In this document: positions 7,235 through 13,476 of the stretch, in pieces
How positions within the stretch are numbered: the first letter of the stretch is position 1
How the letters are laid out: each line of letters begins with the position of its first letter
DNA from: JBMNOI01 sp050942995
Lineage (GTDB): Bacteria > Chloroflexota > Anaerolineae > UBA1429
Assembly: GCA_050942995.1 (NCBI GenBank)
Contig: JBMNOI010000104.1
Coordinates: 1-13,476, forward strand
Direction: 5' to 3'
Length of the DNA: 13,476 nucleotides
Program-made: the position numbers and the translations under genes
Notes under the pieces: model-generated
What the model saw: only the letters and a program-made list of their open reading frames with translations
Database searches by the model: none
What the model was told of the DNA's origin: nothing

Positions 7235-9211
7235 TCCGATCTATTCTCTACCGGCTCTTACGAACTGGACATGGTGCTGGAAAAGCTACAGGCCGGAGAC
7301 AATGTGGTTTTTCTGACATCCGATCCGGCTGATTACGAGCCTTTTGTGACCTCACTTCTGGCATTTGTGTGCGATGCGCCGGTGGGGCTGGTCTATGTGC
7401 GCTCTTCGGGACAGCTCGACCATCTGATGGAGACGCTACCCTCGGCGACGATCCTCGATCTGGCGCGGCTCGATGCGGTGGATGGATCGGATGATCCGGC
7501 GGGCATACGCCTGGCCGAGCTACAGGAGGAACTGTTTCGCGTCGGCCTGCAGGCCTATTATGTGTTCGACACGCTGACGACTCTCGAACCGTGGCTGGGC
7601 TCCCCTCAGGTCGATCGTGCCTTTCTGACGCTGTGCCCCATGCTGTATCGCTATCGATCGGTGGCCTACTGGAACCTGATCAAGGGGCAGCATAGCGATC
7701 CGGCCATCGCCGCCATCAAGGATTGCACGCAGATCTTTCTCGATGTCGAGCGGTCGGAAGATCGGAATAGCCTGCAGGTGACCCCCCTCAAGGTGTGGGG
7801 GCGCTACTCTGAGGCGATGTTCCGGCCGCATCGCCTGGAGGTGGGCGACGAGGGCATCCGTGTTCGTACGTTGCCGGTGGATGCCGGAGGGCAAGAGAGC
7901 TATACCCGGGCGCTGGCGGAAAAGAATCGCGAACTGGCGGAGATACGCGATGCCCTCAACCGCAGCAACGAGGCGCTTCAACAGCGCAATCGTGAGCTGG
8001 CCGATCTGAACCACCTGCTTTCGGAGCAGAGTCGCCTCTACCAGTCGTTGCGGGTGAACCTGGATCACCTGCTTACCCTCTTTCGGGCCGGGCAGGACAT
8101 CGGCTCCAGCCTGGTTGTGGATCAGGTTCGTCGGGCGATCGTCACTGCCACCCTGCGCCTGTTCGATGTGAACACCTGTCGCCTGTGCGTGCTAGAGCCC
8201 GGCGAGGCCGCTCCCATCAACGTAACTCAGGGCGAAATGCCCGCATGGGTCGAGACGGATATCCCCTTGCTGAATGCGCTGCGCGATCGGGTGTGTCGCA
8301 CCGGAGCGCCCCACTCTGTATCATCCCCCGACGGCGCACAGGGAAGCCTGGCGCTGGCGCCGGTGATGGTGCGCGGTCGTTGTCTGGGCACTCTGGAGGT
8401 ATATGCCCCGGACGATCGACTGGACGCCGAAGAGTCACGCACATTATTGAGCTATCTTGCCTCAGAGGCCAGCATCGCTCTGGATAACGCGCATCTTTAC
8501 CGCGAAACCCAGGTGCAGGGCGAGCAGTTGCGCACCTACGTGGAGAACGTCATCACCAACGAGGAGCAGGAGAGCCGGCGGCTGGCCTTTGACCTGCATG
8601 ACGGTCTGGTGCAGATCATCGTGGCCTCGTATCAGCATATGCAGACCGCCCGGGCGTGGCGCCATCGAGATCCCGAGATCGAGGCGCGCGAGATCGAGCA
8701 GGGGGTGCGGTTGTTGCGTCAGGCGATCGACGAGGCGCGGCGATTGATCGGCCAGTTGCGACCGGCGGGGCTGGATGATTTTGGCCTGGTGCATGCCCTG
8801 CGGCTCTATCTGGCGCCTTTGGCGACCGATGAGGGCCGGGATGTGTCGCTGGATGTGGATCCCGATTGGCCTGAGCTGCCCTCGTCGCTCGAGGCGGCGC
8901 TCTATCGCATCGTGCAAGAGGCCACGACCAACATTCGCAAGTATGCCGATTCGTGCCGATTCCGCATCGAACTGCACAACCTGCCGGACGACCTCGTGGT
9001 GAGCATCCGCGACTGGGGCAGGGGATTCGATCCCGAGACCGTATCGGCCAGGCCCGAGCAGGGGATGCATATGGGGCTGATCGGCATCCGCGAACGGGCG
9101 CGTATGTGGGGCGGTCGCTGCATCATCGACAGTCAACCCGGCCGGGGAACCGTCATCACCGTCACCATCCCACGATCCCGCGCCCTGGCGACAACGGAGG
9201 AGCCGACGTGA
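7232..9211 (+). CDS. Cytoplasmic NarL-family sensor histidine kinase with degenerate KaiC-like, coiled-coil and GAF domains
   Basis: The 659-residue protein has no membrane segment. Residues 2-213 resemble the KaiC/RecA-like ATPase fold: an STGSYELD opening, a Walker B-like hydrophobic strand ending YYVFDTLTTL (D113) and a terminal strand with VTPLKVWGR. The Walker A position instead reads TSDPADYEPF (29-38), so nucleotide binding in the usual way is unlikely. A heptad-rich coiled coil (223-284) and a GAF-like domain (about 299-427) follow. HisKA_3 carries the phospho-acceptor H456 in FDLHDGLVQ. HATPase_c carries N567 of the N-box, DWGRGFD and a GLIGIRERA G2 box. It should autophosphorylate in response to a cytoplasmic or small-molecule cue and pass phosphate to the overlapping response regulator. 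The signal is unknown. The start was chosen from the ribosome site and promoter position. Confidence 0.88.
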   Translation: MSDLFSTGSYELDMVLEKLQAGDNVVFLTSDPADYEPFVTSLLAFVCDAPVGLVYVRSSGQLDHLMETLPSATILDLARLDAVDGSDDPAGIRLAELQEELFRVGLQAYYVFDTLTTLEPWLGSPQVDRAFLTLCPMLYRYRSVAYWNLIKGQHSDPAIAAIKDCTQIFLDVERSEDRNSLQVTPLKVWGRYSEAMFRPHRLEVGDEGIRVRTLPVDAGGQESYTRALAEKNRELAEIRDALNRSNEALQQRNRELADLNHLLSEQSRLYQSLRVNLDHLLTLFRAGQDIGSSLVVDQVRRAIVTATLRLFDVNTCRLCVLEPGEAAPINVTQGEMPAWVETDIPLLNALRDRVCRTGAPHSVSSPDGAQGSLALAPVMVRGRCLGTLEVYAPDDRLDAEESRTLLSYLASEASIALDNAHLYRETQVQGEQLRTYVENVITNEEQESRRLAFDLHDGLVQIIVASYQHMQTARAWRHRDPEIEAREIEQGVRLLRQAIDEARRLIGQLRPAGLDDFGLVHALRLYLAPLATDEGRDVSLDVDPDWPELPSSLEAALYRIVQEATTNIRKYADSCRFRIELHNLPDDLVVSIRDWGRGFDPETVSARPEQGMHMGLIGIRERARMWGGRCIIDSQPGRGTVITVTIPRSRALATTEEPT

Positions 9212-9858
9212 TTCGCATTCTACTGGTCGACGATCAAGCCATCGTTCGTGAGGGGCTTCGCTCCATGCTCAGCCCGGAGCCCGACTTTGTCGTGGTGGGC
9301 GAGGCCGGAGACGGGAACGCGGCGCTGCGCGCCGTCATGGAGCTGACTCCCGATGTAGTTCTGATGGATGTGCGCATGCCCGGCATGGATGGACTGACGG
9401 CGCTGGAGCGTCTGAAGCAGATCTCGCCGCGCACCAGCGTCATCATGGTGACGCTGTACGATGATTCGGATTACCTTCTGCGGGCGGTCCTGGCGGGGGC
9501 GGCGGGCTATATCCTCAAAGATGCCGATCGGTCCGATCTGGTGCGGGCGGTGCGCGTGACGGCCGAGGGCGGGGCCATTGTCGATCCGTCCATGTTGCCC
9601 CAGTTGCTGGGTCGGATGAGCGCCATGATGGCGACACAGCCTGCCGAAGCCAGCTGTGCCGGGCTGGTCGATCTTACCGAGCGTGAGCTGGAGGTGTTGC
9701 GCCTGGTGGCCGATGGGCGCACGAATCAAGAGATCGCCGCCGAGCTGGTGATCGGCGCCACCACCGTCAAAACTCATGTCCAGAACATCCTGCAGAAGCT
9801 GAACGTCTCCGATCGGACGCAGGCCGCCGTCTATGCCGTGCGCTGTGGATTGATCTGA
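9208..9858 (+). CDS. NarL/FixJ-type LuxR-family response regulator
   Basis: This 216-residue protein has a receiver domain with acidic pair D8-D9, phospho-acceptor D54 in LMDVRMPGMDG, switch Thr82 and conserved Lys104. A linker of about 35 residues leads to a LuxR-type helix-turn-helix, starting LTERELEVLRLVADG and continuing with NQEIAAEL and TVKTHVQNILQKL. The length is typical of the family. The GTG start overlaps the kinase stop as GTGA and has GGAGG (9196-9200) seven bases upstream, so translation is coupled to the kinase. The frame is open further upstream inside the kinase gene, but only residues from this GTG match the family. It is expected to dimerise on phosphorylation and bind DNA. 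Targets are unknown; the paired heptamers just downstream (9895-9946) are a plausible site. Confidence 0.95.
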   Translation: MIRILLVDDQAIVREGLRSMLSPEPDFVVVGEAGDGNAALRAVMELTPDVVLMDVRMPGMDGLTALERLKQISPRTSVIMVTLYDDSDYLLRAVLAGAAGYILKDADRSDLVRAVRVTAEGGAIVDPSMLPQLLGRMSAMMATQPAEASCAGLVDLTERELEVLRLVADGRTNQEIAAELVIGATTVKTHVQNILQKLNVSDRTQAAVYAVRCGLI

Positions 9859-9887
9859 CCGGCCGGCCGGGTGTTCCCCGTTGGGTT

Positions 9888-9909
9888 GTCCCATATCCTC
9901 CGATGGGAC
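9888..9909. repeat. Inverted repeat 1 upstream of glutamate synthase promoter
   Basis: GTCCCAT (9888-9894) and ATGGGAC (9903-9909) are perfect complements around the eight-base loop ATCCTCCG. One wobble and one further pair can extend it. No T-run follows, so an intrinsic terminator is unlikely. The loop holds the heptamer ATCCTCC that recurs in the next repeat. Confidence 0.6.
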
Positions 9910-9928
9910 GATGGTGCGCTTCTCCGGT

Positions 9929-9946
9929 ATCCTCCAGATGGAGGAT
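9929..9946. repeat. Inverted repeat 2, candidate operator
   Basis: ATCCTCC (9929-9935) and GGAGGAT (9940-9946) are perfect inverted heptamers separated by AGAT, with arm centres 11 bp apart, about one helical turn. The repeat abuts the expected -35 position of the promoter whose -10 is at 9968. This suits a dimeric regulator, possibly the NarL-type regulator encoded just upstream (inference). Confidence 0.5.
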
Positions 9947-9964
9947 TCTCCCCCTCTTTCAATG

Positions 9965-9973
9965 TGCTATAGT
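9965..9973 (+). promoter_or_regulatory. Extended -10 promoter for glutamate synthase gene
   Basis: TGC directly precedes TATAGT (9968-9973), giving an extended -10 element with five of six consensus bases. The expected -35 position (about 9945-9950) is poor, so activator help is plausible. Predicted transcription start is near 9980. Confidence 0.5.
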
Positions 9974-10149
9974 GACAGGCGCAACGTTCATGTCGCTGTG
10001 CACCCTTTACGAGTTCCCCGCACGATGATCTGTGTGTGCCACAGTGCCCGTGGCGCTCTCCCCGATGCGGTGGTGCAGCGTCCATGCGTGACGCGTGCCT
10101 GTTCGCTTTTGATGTATGGCACACGGCATCAAGCCACCTGAAAAGAGAT

Positions 10150-10162
10150 GGAGGAGACCATG
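10150..10162 (+). promoter_or_regulatory. Ribosome binding site deciding the glutamate synthase start
   Basis: GGAGGAG (10150-10156) lies three bases before ATG 10160. The alternative in-frame ATG at 10148 overlaps this site and has only AAAAGAG before it. Confidence 0.7.
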
Positions 10163-11788
10163 GCAAATCTGGCGCGCCCCAACAGCAACGACATTACTCA
10201 AACCAGCAACCGTTCGCGTGATGTCGTTCCCGGCTCGGGAATCTGCACGCGATGTGTCGATGGCTGTACCGGAAACTGTGAGGTGTTCAAGGCCTCTTTT
10301 CGCGGTCGAGAGCTCCTGTATCCGGGGCCGTTTGGCCTGGTAACGGCCGGTGGTGACAAGGACTATCCCGTCGATTATTCCCATTTCAACATCATGGGCT
10401 ATGCGCTGGGCGCGAACGGGCTGCCCGAGGGCGTCGATGCATCGCCCGATAGCACCCTCTTTACCATGGTCCATACCGATCTCGAGATCGGGAACGCGAA
10501 CAAGGAAAAGCTGCTGATGCCCATCATCAGCGGCGCACTGGGCTCGACCGAGATCGCCCGCGCCAACTGGGAGCACTTTGCCGCCGGCGCGGCCATTTCG
10601 GGCGTGGTGCTGACCTGTGGCGAGAATGTGTGCGGTATCGATCCCGGCCTGCAATTGAACGGCGACGGCAAGATCGTCGAGTCGCCGGAGCTACGGCGCC
10701 GTGTAGAGACCTATCGTCGCTGGTACGAGGGCTATGGCGATATCCACGTGCAGATGAACGTGGAGGACACCCGTTTTGGCGTGGCCGAGTATGCCATCGA
10801 AAAGCTGGGCGTCGAGACCATCGAGCTCAAGTGGGGGCAGGGGGCCAAGTGCATCGGCGGTGAGATCAAGGTCGATTCGCTGGAGCGCGCTCTGGAGCTA
10901 CAGAGTAGGGGCTATCTGGTGACGCCCGATCCCTCAGACCCCGCCGTTCAGGAGTCGTTCCGTAGCGGCGCGCTGAAGCAGTTCGAGCGCCACTCGCGCC
11001 TGGGCTTTGTGGACGAAGAGAGCTTTGGCCGCGAAGTCGAGCGGCTGCGTGCTTTGGGAGCCAAACGGGTGACCCTCAAGACCGGCGCTTATCCCATGCG
11101 AGAGCTGGCGATGGCGCTCAAGTGGTCGTCGGACTGTGGCATCGATCTGGTCACCGTCGACGGCGCCTCTGGCGGCACCGGCATGAGCCCCTGGCGCATG
11201 ATGGTCGAGTGGGGCATCCCCACGGTGTATTTGCAGGCGATGACCTACGAGCTCTGCCAGATGCTGGCCGCACGCGGCGCCTATGTGCCTGATATCGCCA
11301 TCGGCGGCGGCTTTTCGACCGAGGATCACATGTTCAAAGTGCTGGCCATGGGGGCGCCTTTTGTCAAGGCCGTGTGTCTGGGGCGGGCGATCATGATTCC
11401 CGGCATGGTGGGTAAGAATATCGACCGGTGGATAAAGGACGATAAGCTGCCCCGTACCGTCTCGCAGTTTGGCAGCACGGTGGACGAGATCTTTGTGACG
11501 TACGAGACGCTCAAGGCCAGATATGGCGCCGACGTGCAGAAATTGCCTCTGGGCGCCGTCGCCTGGTACACCTATGTGGACAAGCTCCGGGTTGGGTTGC
11601 AGCAGCTTATGGCCGGCAGCCGCAACTTTTCGCTGAACACCATCTCGCGTCGGGATATCGTCGCTCTGACGCGGGAGGCGGCCGATGTGACCGGCATCCC
11701 CTATGTCATGGACGCATATCGCGCCGAGGCCGAGGCCATTATGGATGGCGCACACTACAGCGTGCCGCAGGATCTGGCCGCAAGCTGA
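10160..11788 (+). CDS. FMN-binding glutamate synthase domain protein (stand-alone GltB-like synthase domain)
   Basis: The 542-residue product contains the TIM-barrel glutamate synthase domain. Key motifs are KWGQGAKCIGGE near residue 227, matching the KxxQGAKxGxGG pattern of the family, then VDGASGGTGMSP (VDG with D334) and the phosphate-binding IAIGGG and FVKAVCLGRA region. FMN binding is therefore expected. It lacks the N-terminal glutamine amidotransferase domain. It also lacks the usual C-x5-C-x4-C iron-sulfur motif that follows the barrel in GltB. Instead it has an N-terminal Cys cluster, C29-x2-C32-x3-C36-x3-C40, which could hold a metal or Fe-S centre. The enzyme might make glutamate from 2-oxoglutarate with ammonia or a partner-delivered amide, but related archaeal-type proteins are poorly characterised. 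It sits next to glutamate dehydrogenase, supporting a nitrogen role. It has its own promoter and a hairpin after its stop. Confidence 0.85.
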   Translation: MANLARPNSNDITQTSNRSRDVVPGSGICTRCVDGCTGNCEVFKASFRGRELLYPGPFGLVTAGGDKDYPVDYSHFNIMGYALGANGLPEGVDASPDSTLFTMVHTDLEIGNANKEKLLMPIISGALGSTEIARANWEHFAAGAAISGVVLTCGENVCGIDPGLQLNGDGKIVESPELRRRVETYRRWYEGYGDIHVQMNVEDTRFGVAEYAIEKLGVETIELKWGQGAKCIGGEIKVDSLERALELQSRGYLVTPDPSDPAVQESFRSGALKQFERHSRLGFVDEESFGREVERLRALGAKRVTLKTGAYPMRELAMALKWSSDCGIDLVTVDGASGGTGMSPWRMMVEWGIPTVYLQAMTYELCQMLAARGAYVPDIAIGGGFSTEDHMFKVLAMGAPFVKAVCLGRAIMIPGMVGKNIDRWIKDDKLPRTVSQFGSTVDEIFVTYETLKARYGADVQKLPLGAVAWYTYVDKLRVGLQQLMAGSRNFSLNTISRRDIVALTREAADVTGIPYVMDAYRAEAEAIMDGAHYSVPQDLAAS

Positions 11789-11816
11789 CGTTCCGATTCG
11801 ACAACGGATAGGTTCC

Positions 11817-11854
11817 TGTATCGAGCCCCCTCAGCCCCGAGGGGGCTCGATACA
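11817..11854 (+). terminator. Perfect 16-bp hairpin after the glutamate synthase gene
   Basis: Arms 11817-11832 (TGTATCGAGCCCCCTC) and 11839-11854 are perfectly complementary around AGCCCC, 28 bases after the stop. It is very stable, but only TT follows before AAAG, so it lacks a proper U-tract. It may end transcription inefficiently, act with another factor, or protect the 3' end of the message. Confidence 0.6.
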
Positions 11855-11957
11855 TTAAAGCAGCGCCTTCACACACCGCACGACAGATGAGAGGATCCCC
11901 ATGGGCGGGGGCGGTCGGGCAGCGGGGACGCGGATCTGAACGGTCTTGTGGGCGAGT

Positions 11958-11987
11958 TTGGGCATGAGGCTAAATTTGCGCTATAAT
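11958..11987 (+). promoter_or_regulatory. Promoter for the glutamate dehydrogenase gene
   Basis: A perfect TATAAT (11982-11987) has TTGGGC (11958-11963) as the best -35, at an 18-base spacing. The transcript should start near 11992-11996, about 150 bases before the gdh ATG. Confidence 0.6.
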
Positions 11988-11991
11988 AATT

Positions 11992-12143
11992 GCCCAAGTA
12001 GCGCCAGCGGGGTATTCCGTGGTTCTGATCGCGGAGCAAAGGGGCAGCCTCCGGCACCTGATCGCCGGAGGTTTTTGCATTCACGAGATGGCCATAGAAA
12101 CGGCGCGACGCAAAGGAGCCTATCCAGTCGAGGAGAACGAACC
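11992..12143 (+). promoter_or_regulatory. Structured gdh leader, candidate attenuator or riboswitch
   Basis: The leader holds an intrinsic terminator (12048-12076) between promoter and gene. The stretch CTGATCGCGGAG (12025-12036) is repeated as CTGATCGCCGGAG (12058-12070). In the first copy CGGAG (12032-12036) can pair with CTCCG (12050-12054), which would block the terminator, while the second copy forms the terminator itself. GCCC near the transcript start can also pair with GGGC at 12042-12045. I cannot match it to a known RNA family. It could instead give a small RNA of about 80 bases. Confidence 0.5.
12048..12076 (+). terminator. Intrinsic terminator inside the gdh leader
   Basis: CCTCCGGC (12048-12055) and GCCGGAGG (12064-12071) form a perfect eight-pair stem with loop ACCTGATC, directly followed by TTTTT (12072-12076). 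It lies downstream of the gdh promoter and 67 bases before the gene, where a terminator implies regulated read-through or a short RNA. Confidence 0.75.
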
Positions 12144-13391
12144 ATGCCAGAGAAGACGCCGTATCAGATCGCCGTCGAACAATTCGACAAGGCCTCTCAG
12201 TACTTGAATCTCGACCCTGGCATCGCCGCCATTCTACGCAAGCCCAAGCGCGAGCTGACGGTTCACTTCCCGGTCCAGATGGACGACGGTTCGATTCGTG
12301 TGTTTACCGGCTATCGTGTGCAGCACAGTATGGCTCTGGGGCCGGCCAAGGGAGGCATTCGTTACCACCCGGACGTCACACTGGATGAAGTCAAGGCGCT
12401 GGCCATGTGGATGAGCTGGAAATGCTCGGTAGCCGGCATTCCCTATGGCGGTGGCAAGGGGGGCGTGGTATGTAACCCCAAAAAGATGTCTCGGGGCGAA
12501 GTGGAACGCCTGACGCGACGATTCGCCACCGAGATCTCGCCCATCATCGGCCCGATGGTCGATATCCCTGCGCCCGATGTAAATACCAATGCGCAGGTAA
12601 TGGCCTGGTTCATGGACACCTACAGCGTCCATCAGGCCGAACATGGCGGGGCGATCGTCACCGGCAAGCCGGTCGAGATCGGCGGCTCACTGGGGCGTAC
12701 TGAGGCGACGGGCCGGGGTGTGATGATCAACGCGCTGGAAGCGATGAAGGTGCAGGGCATCGATCCGCAGAATGCGACGGTGGTCGTACAGGGCTTTGGA
12801 AATGTGGGCTCTGTCAGCGCCTATCTGCTCCAGGATCAGGGTGTTCGCATCGTGGCGGTGAGTGACAGCCACGGTGGCATCTATCGCCCCTCGGGATTGG
12901 ATGTGCGGGATGTGTTGCGCTTCAAGCGCGAGAACGGCTCGGTGGTGGGCTATCCTGACGCGGATGTGATCACCAACGGTGACCTGTTGACCCTGCCGTG
13001 TGACGTGCTGATTCCTTCGGCGCTGGAATCGGCCATTCGCAGCGACAATGTGGACGGGGTGCAGGCGCGGGTGATCGTCGAGGGGGCCAACGGCCCCACC
13101 ACACCCGAGGCGGACCTGGTGCTGGCGGACAAGGGCATCATGATCGTCCCCGATATTCTGGCCAATGCCGGTGGAGTGATCGTATCCTACTTTGAATGGG
13201 TGCAGAATCTGGGTGCCTACTACTGGGCAGAGGAAGAGGTGAACCAGCGGTTGCACCGGCTCATGTCCTCGGCGTTCAGCGATGTGCTCGAGATCGCACA
13301 GCAGAAAAAGGTGGATATGCGCGTCGCCGCCTATATCAAGGCCATCGCACGGGTGGCGCAGGCTCTTCAGCTTCGCGGCGTATATCCGTAA
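12144..13391 (+). CDS. gdhA: Glutamate dehydrogenase (hexameric class)
   Basis: The 415-residue enzyme interconverts glutamate with 2-oxoglutarate and ammonium using NAD(P), in the cytoplasm. Length is typical of the roughly 420-450-residue hexameric class. Active-site lysines are at K69 (GPAKGGIRYHP), K93 (MSWKCS) and K105 (GGGKGG), with the same spacing as K89, K113 and K125 of the clostridial enzyme. DIPAPDVNT follows. The Rossmann motif GFGNVG is at 217-222. The second strand reads VRIVAVSDS; its acidic end hints at NAD use but does not settle cofactor choice. The ATG at 12144 has GAGGAG (12130-12135) eight bases before it and gives the usual short N-terminus; the open frame upstream is leader. 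It follows the glutamate synthase gene but has its own promoter and a terminator-containing leader. The symbol follows general usage; gudB or rocG would be equally valid labels. Confidence 0.97.
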   Translation: MPEKTPYQIAVEQFDKASQYLNLDPGIAAILRKPKRELTVHFPVQMDDGSIRVFTGYRVQHSMALGPAKGGIRYHPDVTLDEVKALAMWMSWKCSVAGIPYGGGKGGVVCNPKKMSRGEVERLTRRFATEISPIIGPMVDIPAPDVNTNAQVMAWFMDTYSVHQAEHGGAIVTGKPVEIGGSLGRTEATGRGVMINALEAMKVQGIDPQNATVVVQGFGNVGSVSAYLLQDQGVRIVAVSDSHGGIYRPSGLDVRDVLRFKRENGSVVGYPDADVITNGDLLTLPCDVLIPSALESAIRSDNVDGVQARVIVEGANGPTTPEADLVLADKGIMIVPDILANAGGVIVSYFEWVQNLGAYYWAEEEVNQRLHRLMSSAFSDVLEIAQQKKVDMRVAAYIKAIARVAQALQLRGVYP

Positions 13392-13412
13392 AGATCGTCT
13401 ATTCCGAATTTC

Positions 13413-13450
13413 GCGCTCGGCCTGACGTGTGTCGTCAGGCCGAGCGCCTT
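13413..13450 (+). terminator. Terminator after gdh
   Basis: GCGCTCGGCCTGACG (13413-13427) and its perfect complement (13433-13447) form a 15-pair stem around TGTGT, starting 21 bases after the stop. It is followed by CTTGTTGTG, a T-rich but interrupted tail. Confidence 0.8.
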
Positions 13451-13476
13451 GTTGTGATGCATGATCGGGCGGGGGC

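Larger units (their letters stand above)
9859..10159 (+). other. Intergenic regulatory region between the two-component pair and the glutamate synthase gene
   Basis: This 301-base gap holds no convincing gene. It opens with the palindrome CCGGCCGGCCGG (9859-9870) directly after the regulator stop, then two inverted repeats (9888-9909, 9929-9946), an extended -10 promoter (9965-9973) and a long leader of about 180 bases ending in GGAGGAG. No clear U-tract terminator for the upstream operon is visible. Confidence 0.6.

Noticed and set aside
9859..9870. CCGGCCGGCCGG as a terminator for the two-component operon
   Set aside because: It is a short self-complementary repeat with at most a four-pair hairpin and no T-run.
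9220..9894. Minus-strand open frame over the response regulator
   Set aside because: Antisense to a gene with an intact receiver and HTH; no family signal or ribosome site.
11990..12047. Known riboswitch class (T-box, glnA, glycine, ZTP) in the gdh leader
   Set aside because: None of the conserved motifs I know for these classes can be found; only generic terminator/antiterminator pairing is supported.
12019..12207. Short GTG-start frame in the gdh leader, possible leader peptide
   Set aside because: It runs through the terminator and into gdh in another frame, has no ribosome site and shows no run of Glu/Gln codons, so it does not support translation-based attenuation.
1..13476. Mobile elements, CRISPR arrays, tRNA or rRNA genes
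   Set aside because: No transposase, integrase, terminal repeats, regularly spaced repeats or cloverleaf-like sequence was seen.

Overview
The window is GC-rich bacterial chromosomal DNA with seven protein genes and compact, mostly operon-like spacing. There is no sign of a phage, insertion sequence, CRISPR array, tRNA or rRNA. The mix is dynamin-like membrane GTPases, a secreted multi-domain glycosidase, a histidine kinase with a KaiC-like N-terminus, a stand-alone FMN glutamate-synthase domain protein and a hexameric-type glutamate dehydrogenase. Together with GTG starts and strong GGAGG ribosome sites it suggests a heterotrophic, possibly filamentous bacterium such as a Chloroflexota (Anaerolineae/Caldilineae-like) member. 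That assignment is an inference from gene content and was not tested by any search.

Region 1 (1-5985, + strand) is a tightly overlapping three-gene block. It holds the 3' end of a membrane-associated helical protein (probably a dynamin-like GTPase partner), then a complete dynamin-like GTPase with an ATGA overlap. Last is a large exported clan GH-A-type glycoside hydrolase with DUF5060- and PKD-like modules, whose start lies inside the end of the GTPase gene. A weak GC-rich hairpin separates it from the convergent next gene.

Region 2 (6060-9858) holds an EamA/DMT-type ten-helix transporter on the minus strand. It is divergent from a two-component pair in which a HisKA_3 histidine kinase overlaps a NarL/LuxR-type response regulator by four bases. 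Both directions have well-formed sigma70-type promoters in the gap. The + strand promoter -10 box sits directly on the upstream ATG, which moves the kinase start to an ATG at 7232 behind a perfect GGAGG.

Region 3 (9859-13476) looks like ammonium/glutamate metabolism. An FMN-binding glutamate synthase domain protein has its own extended -10 promoter, preceded by two inverted repeats that share the heptamer ATCCTCC. It is closed by a 16-bp perfect hairpin. A glutamate dehydrogenase follows, with a TATAAT promoter and a roughly 150-nt leader. That leader contains an intrinsic terminator and a competing antiterminator-like pairing, so it is a candidate attenuator or riboswitch. A 15-bp hairpin ends this gene. 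The two-component pair directly upstream may regulate this nitrogen block, but that link is only inferred.

The best candidates for something undescribed are the structured gdh leader, the kinase with a KaiC-like domain that has lost its Walker A motif, the glycosidase with a domain inserted in its catalytic barrel, and the coupling of that exported enzyme to dynamin-like GTPases. No complete, clearly novel multi-gene system is evident.
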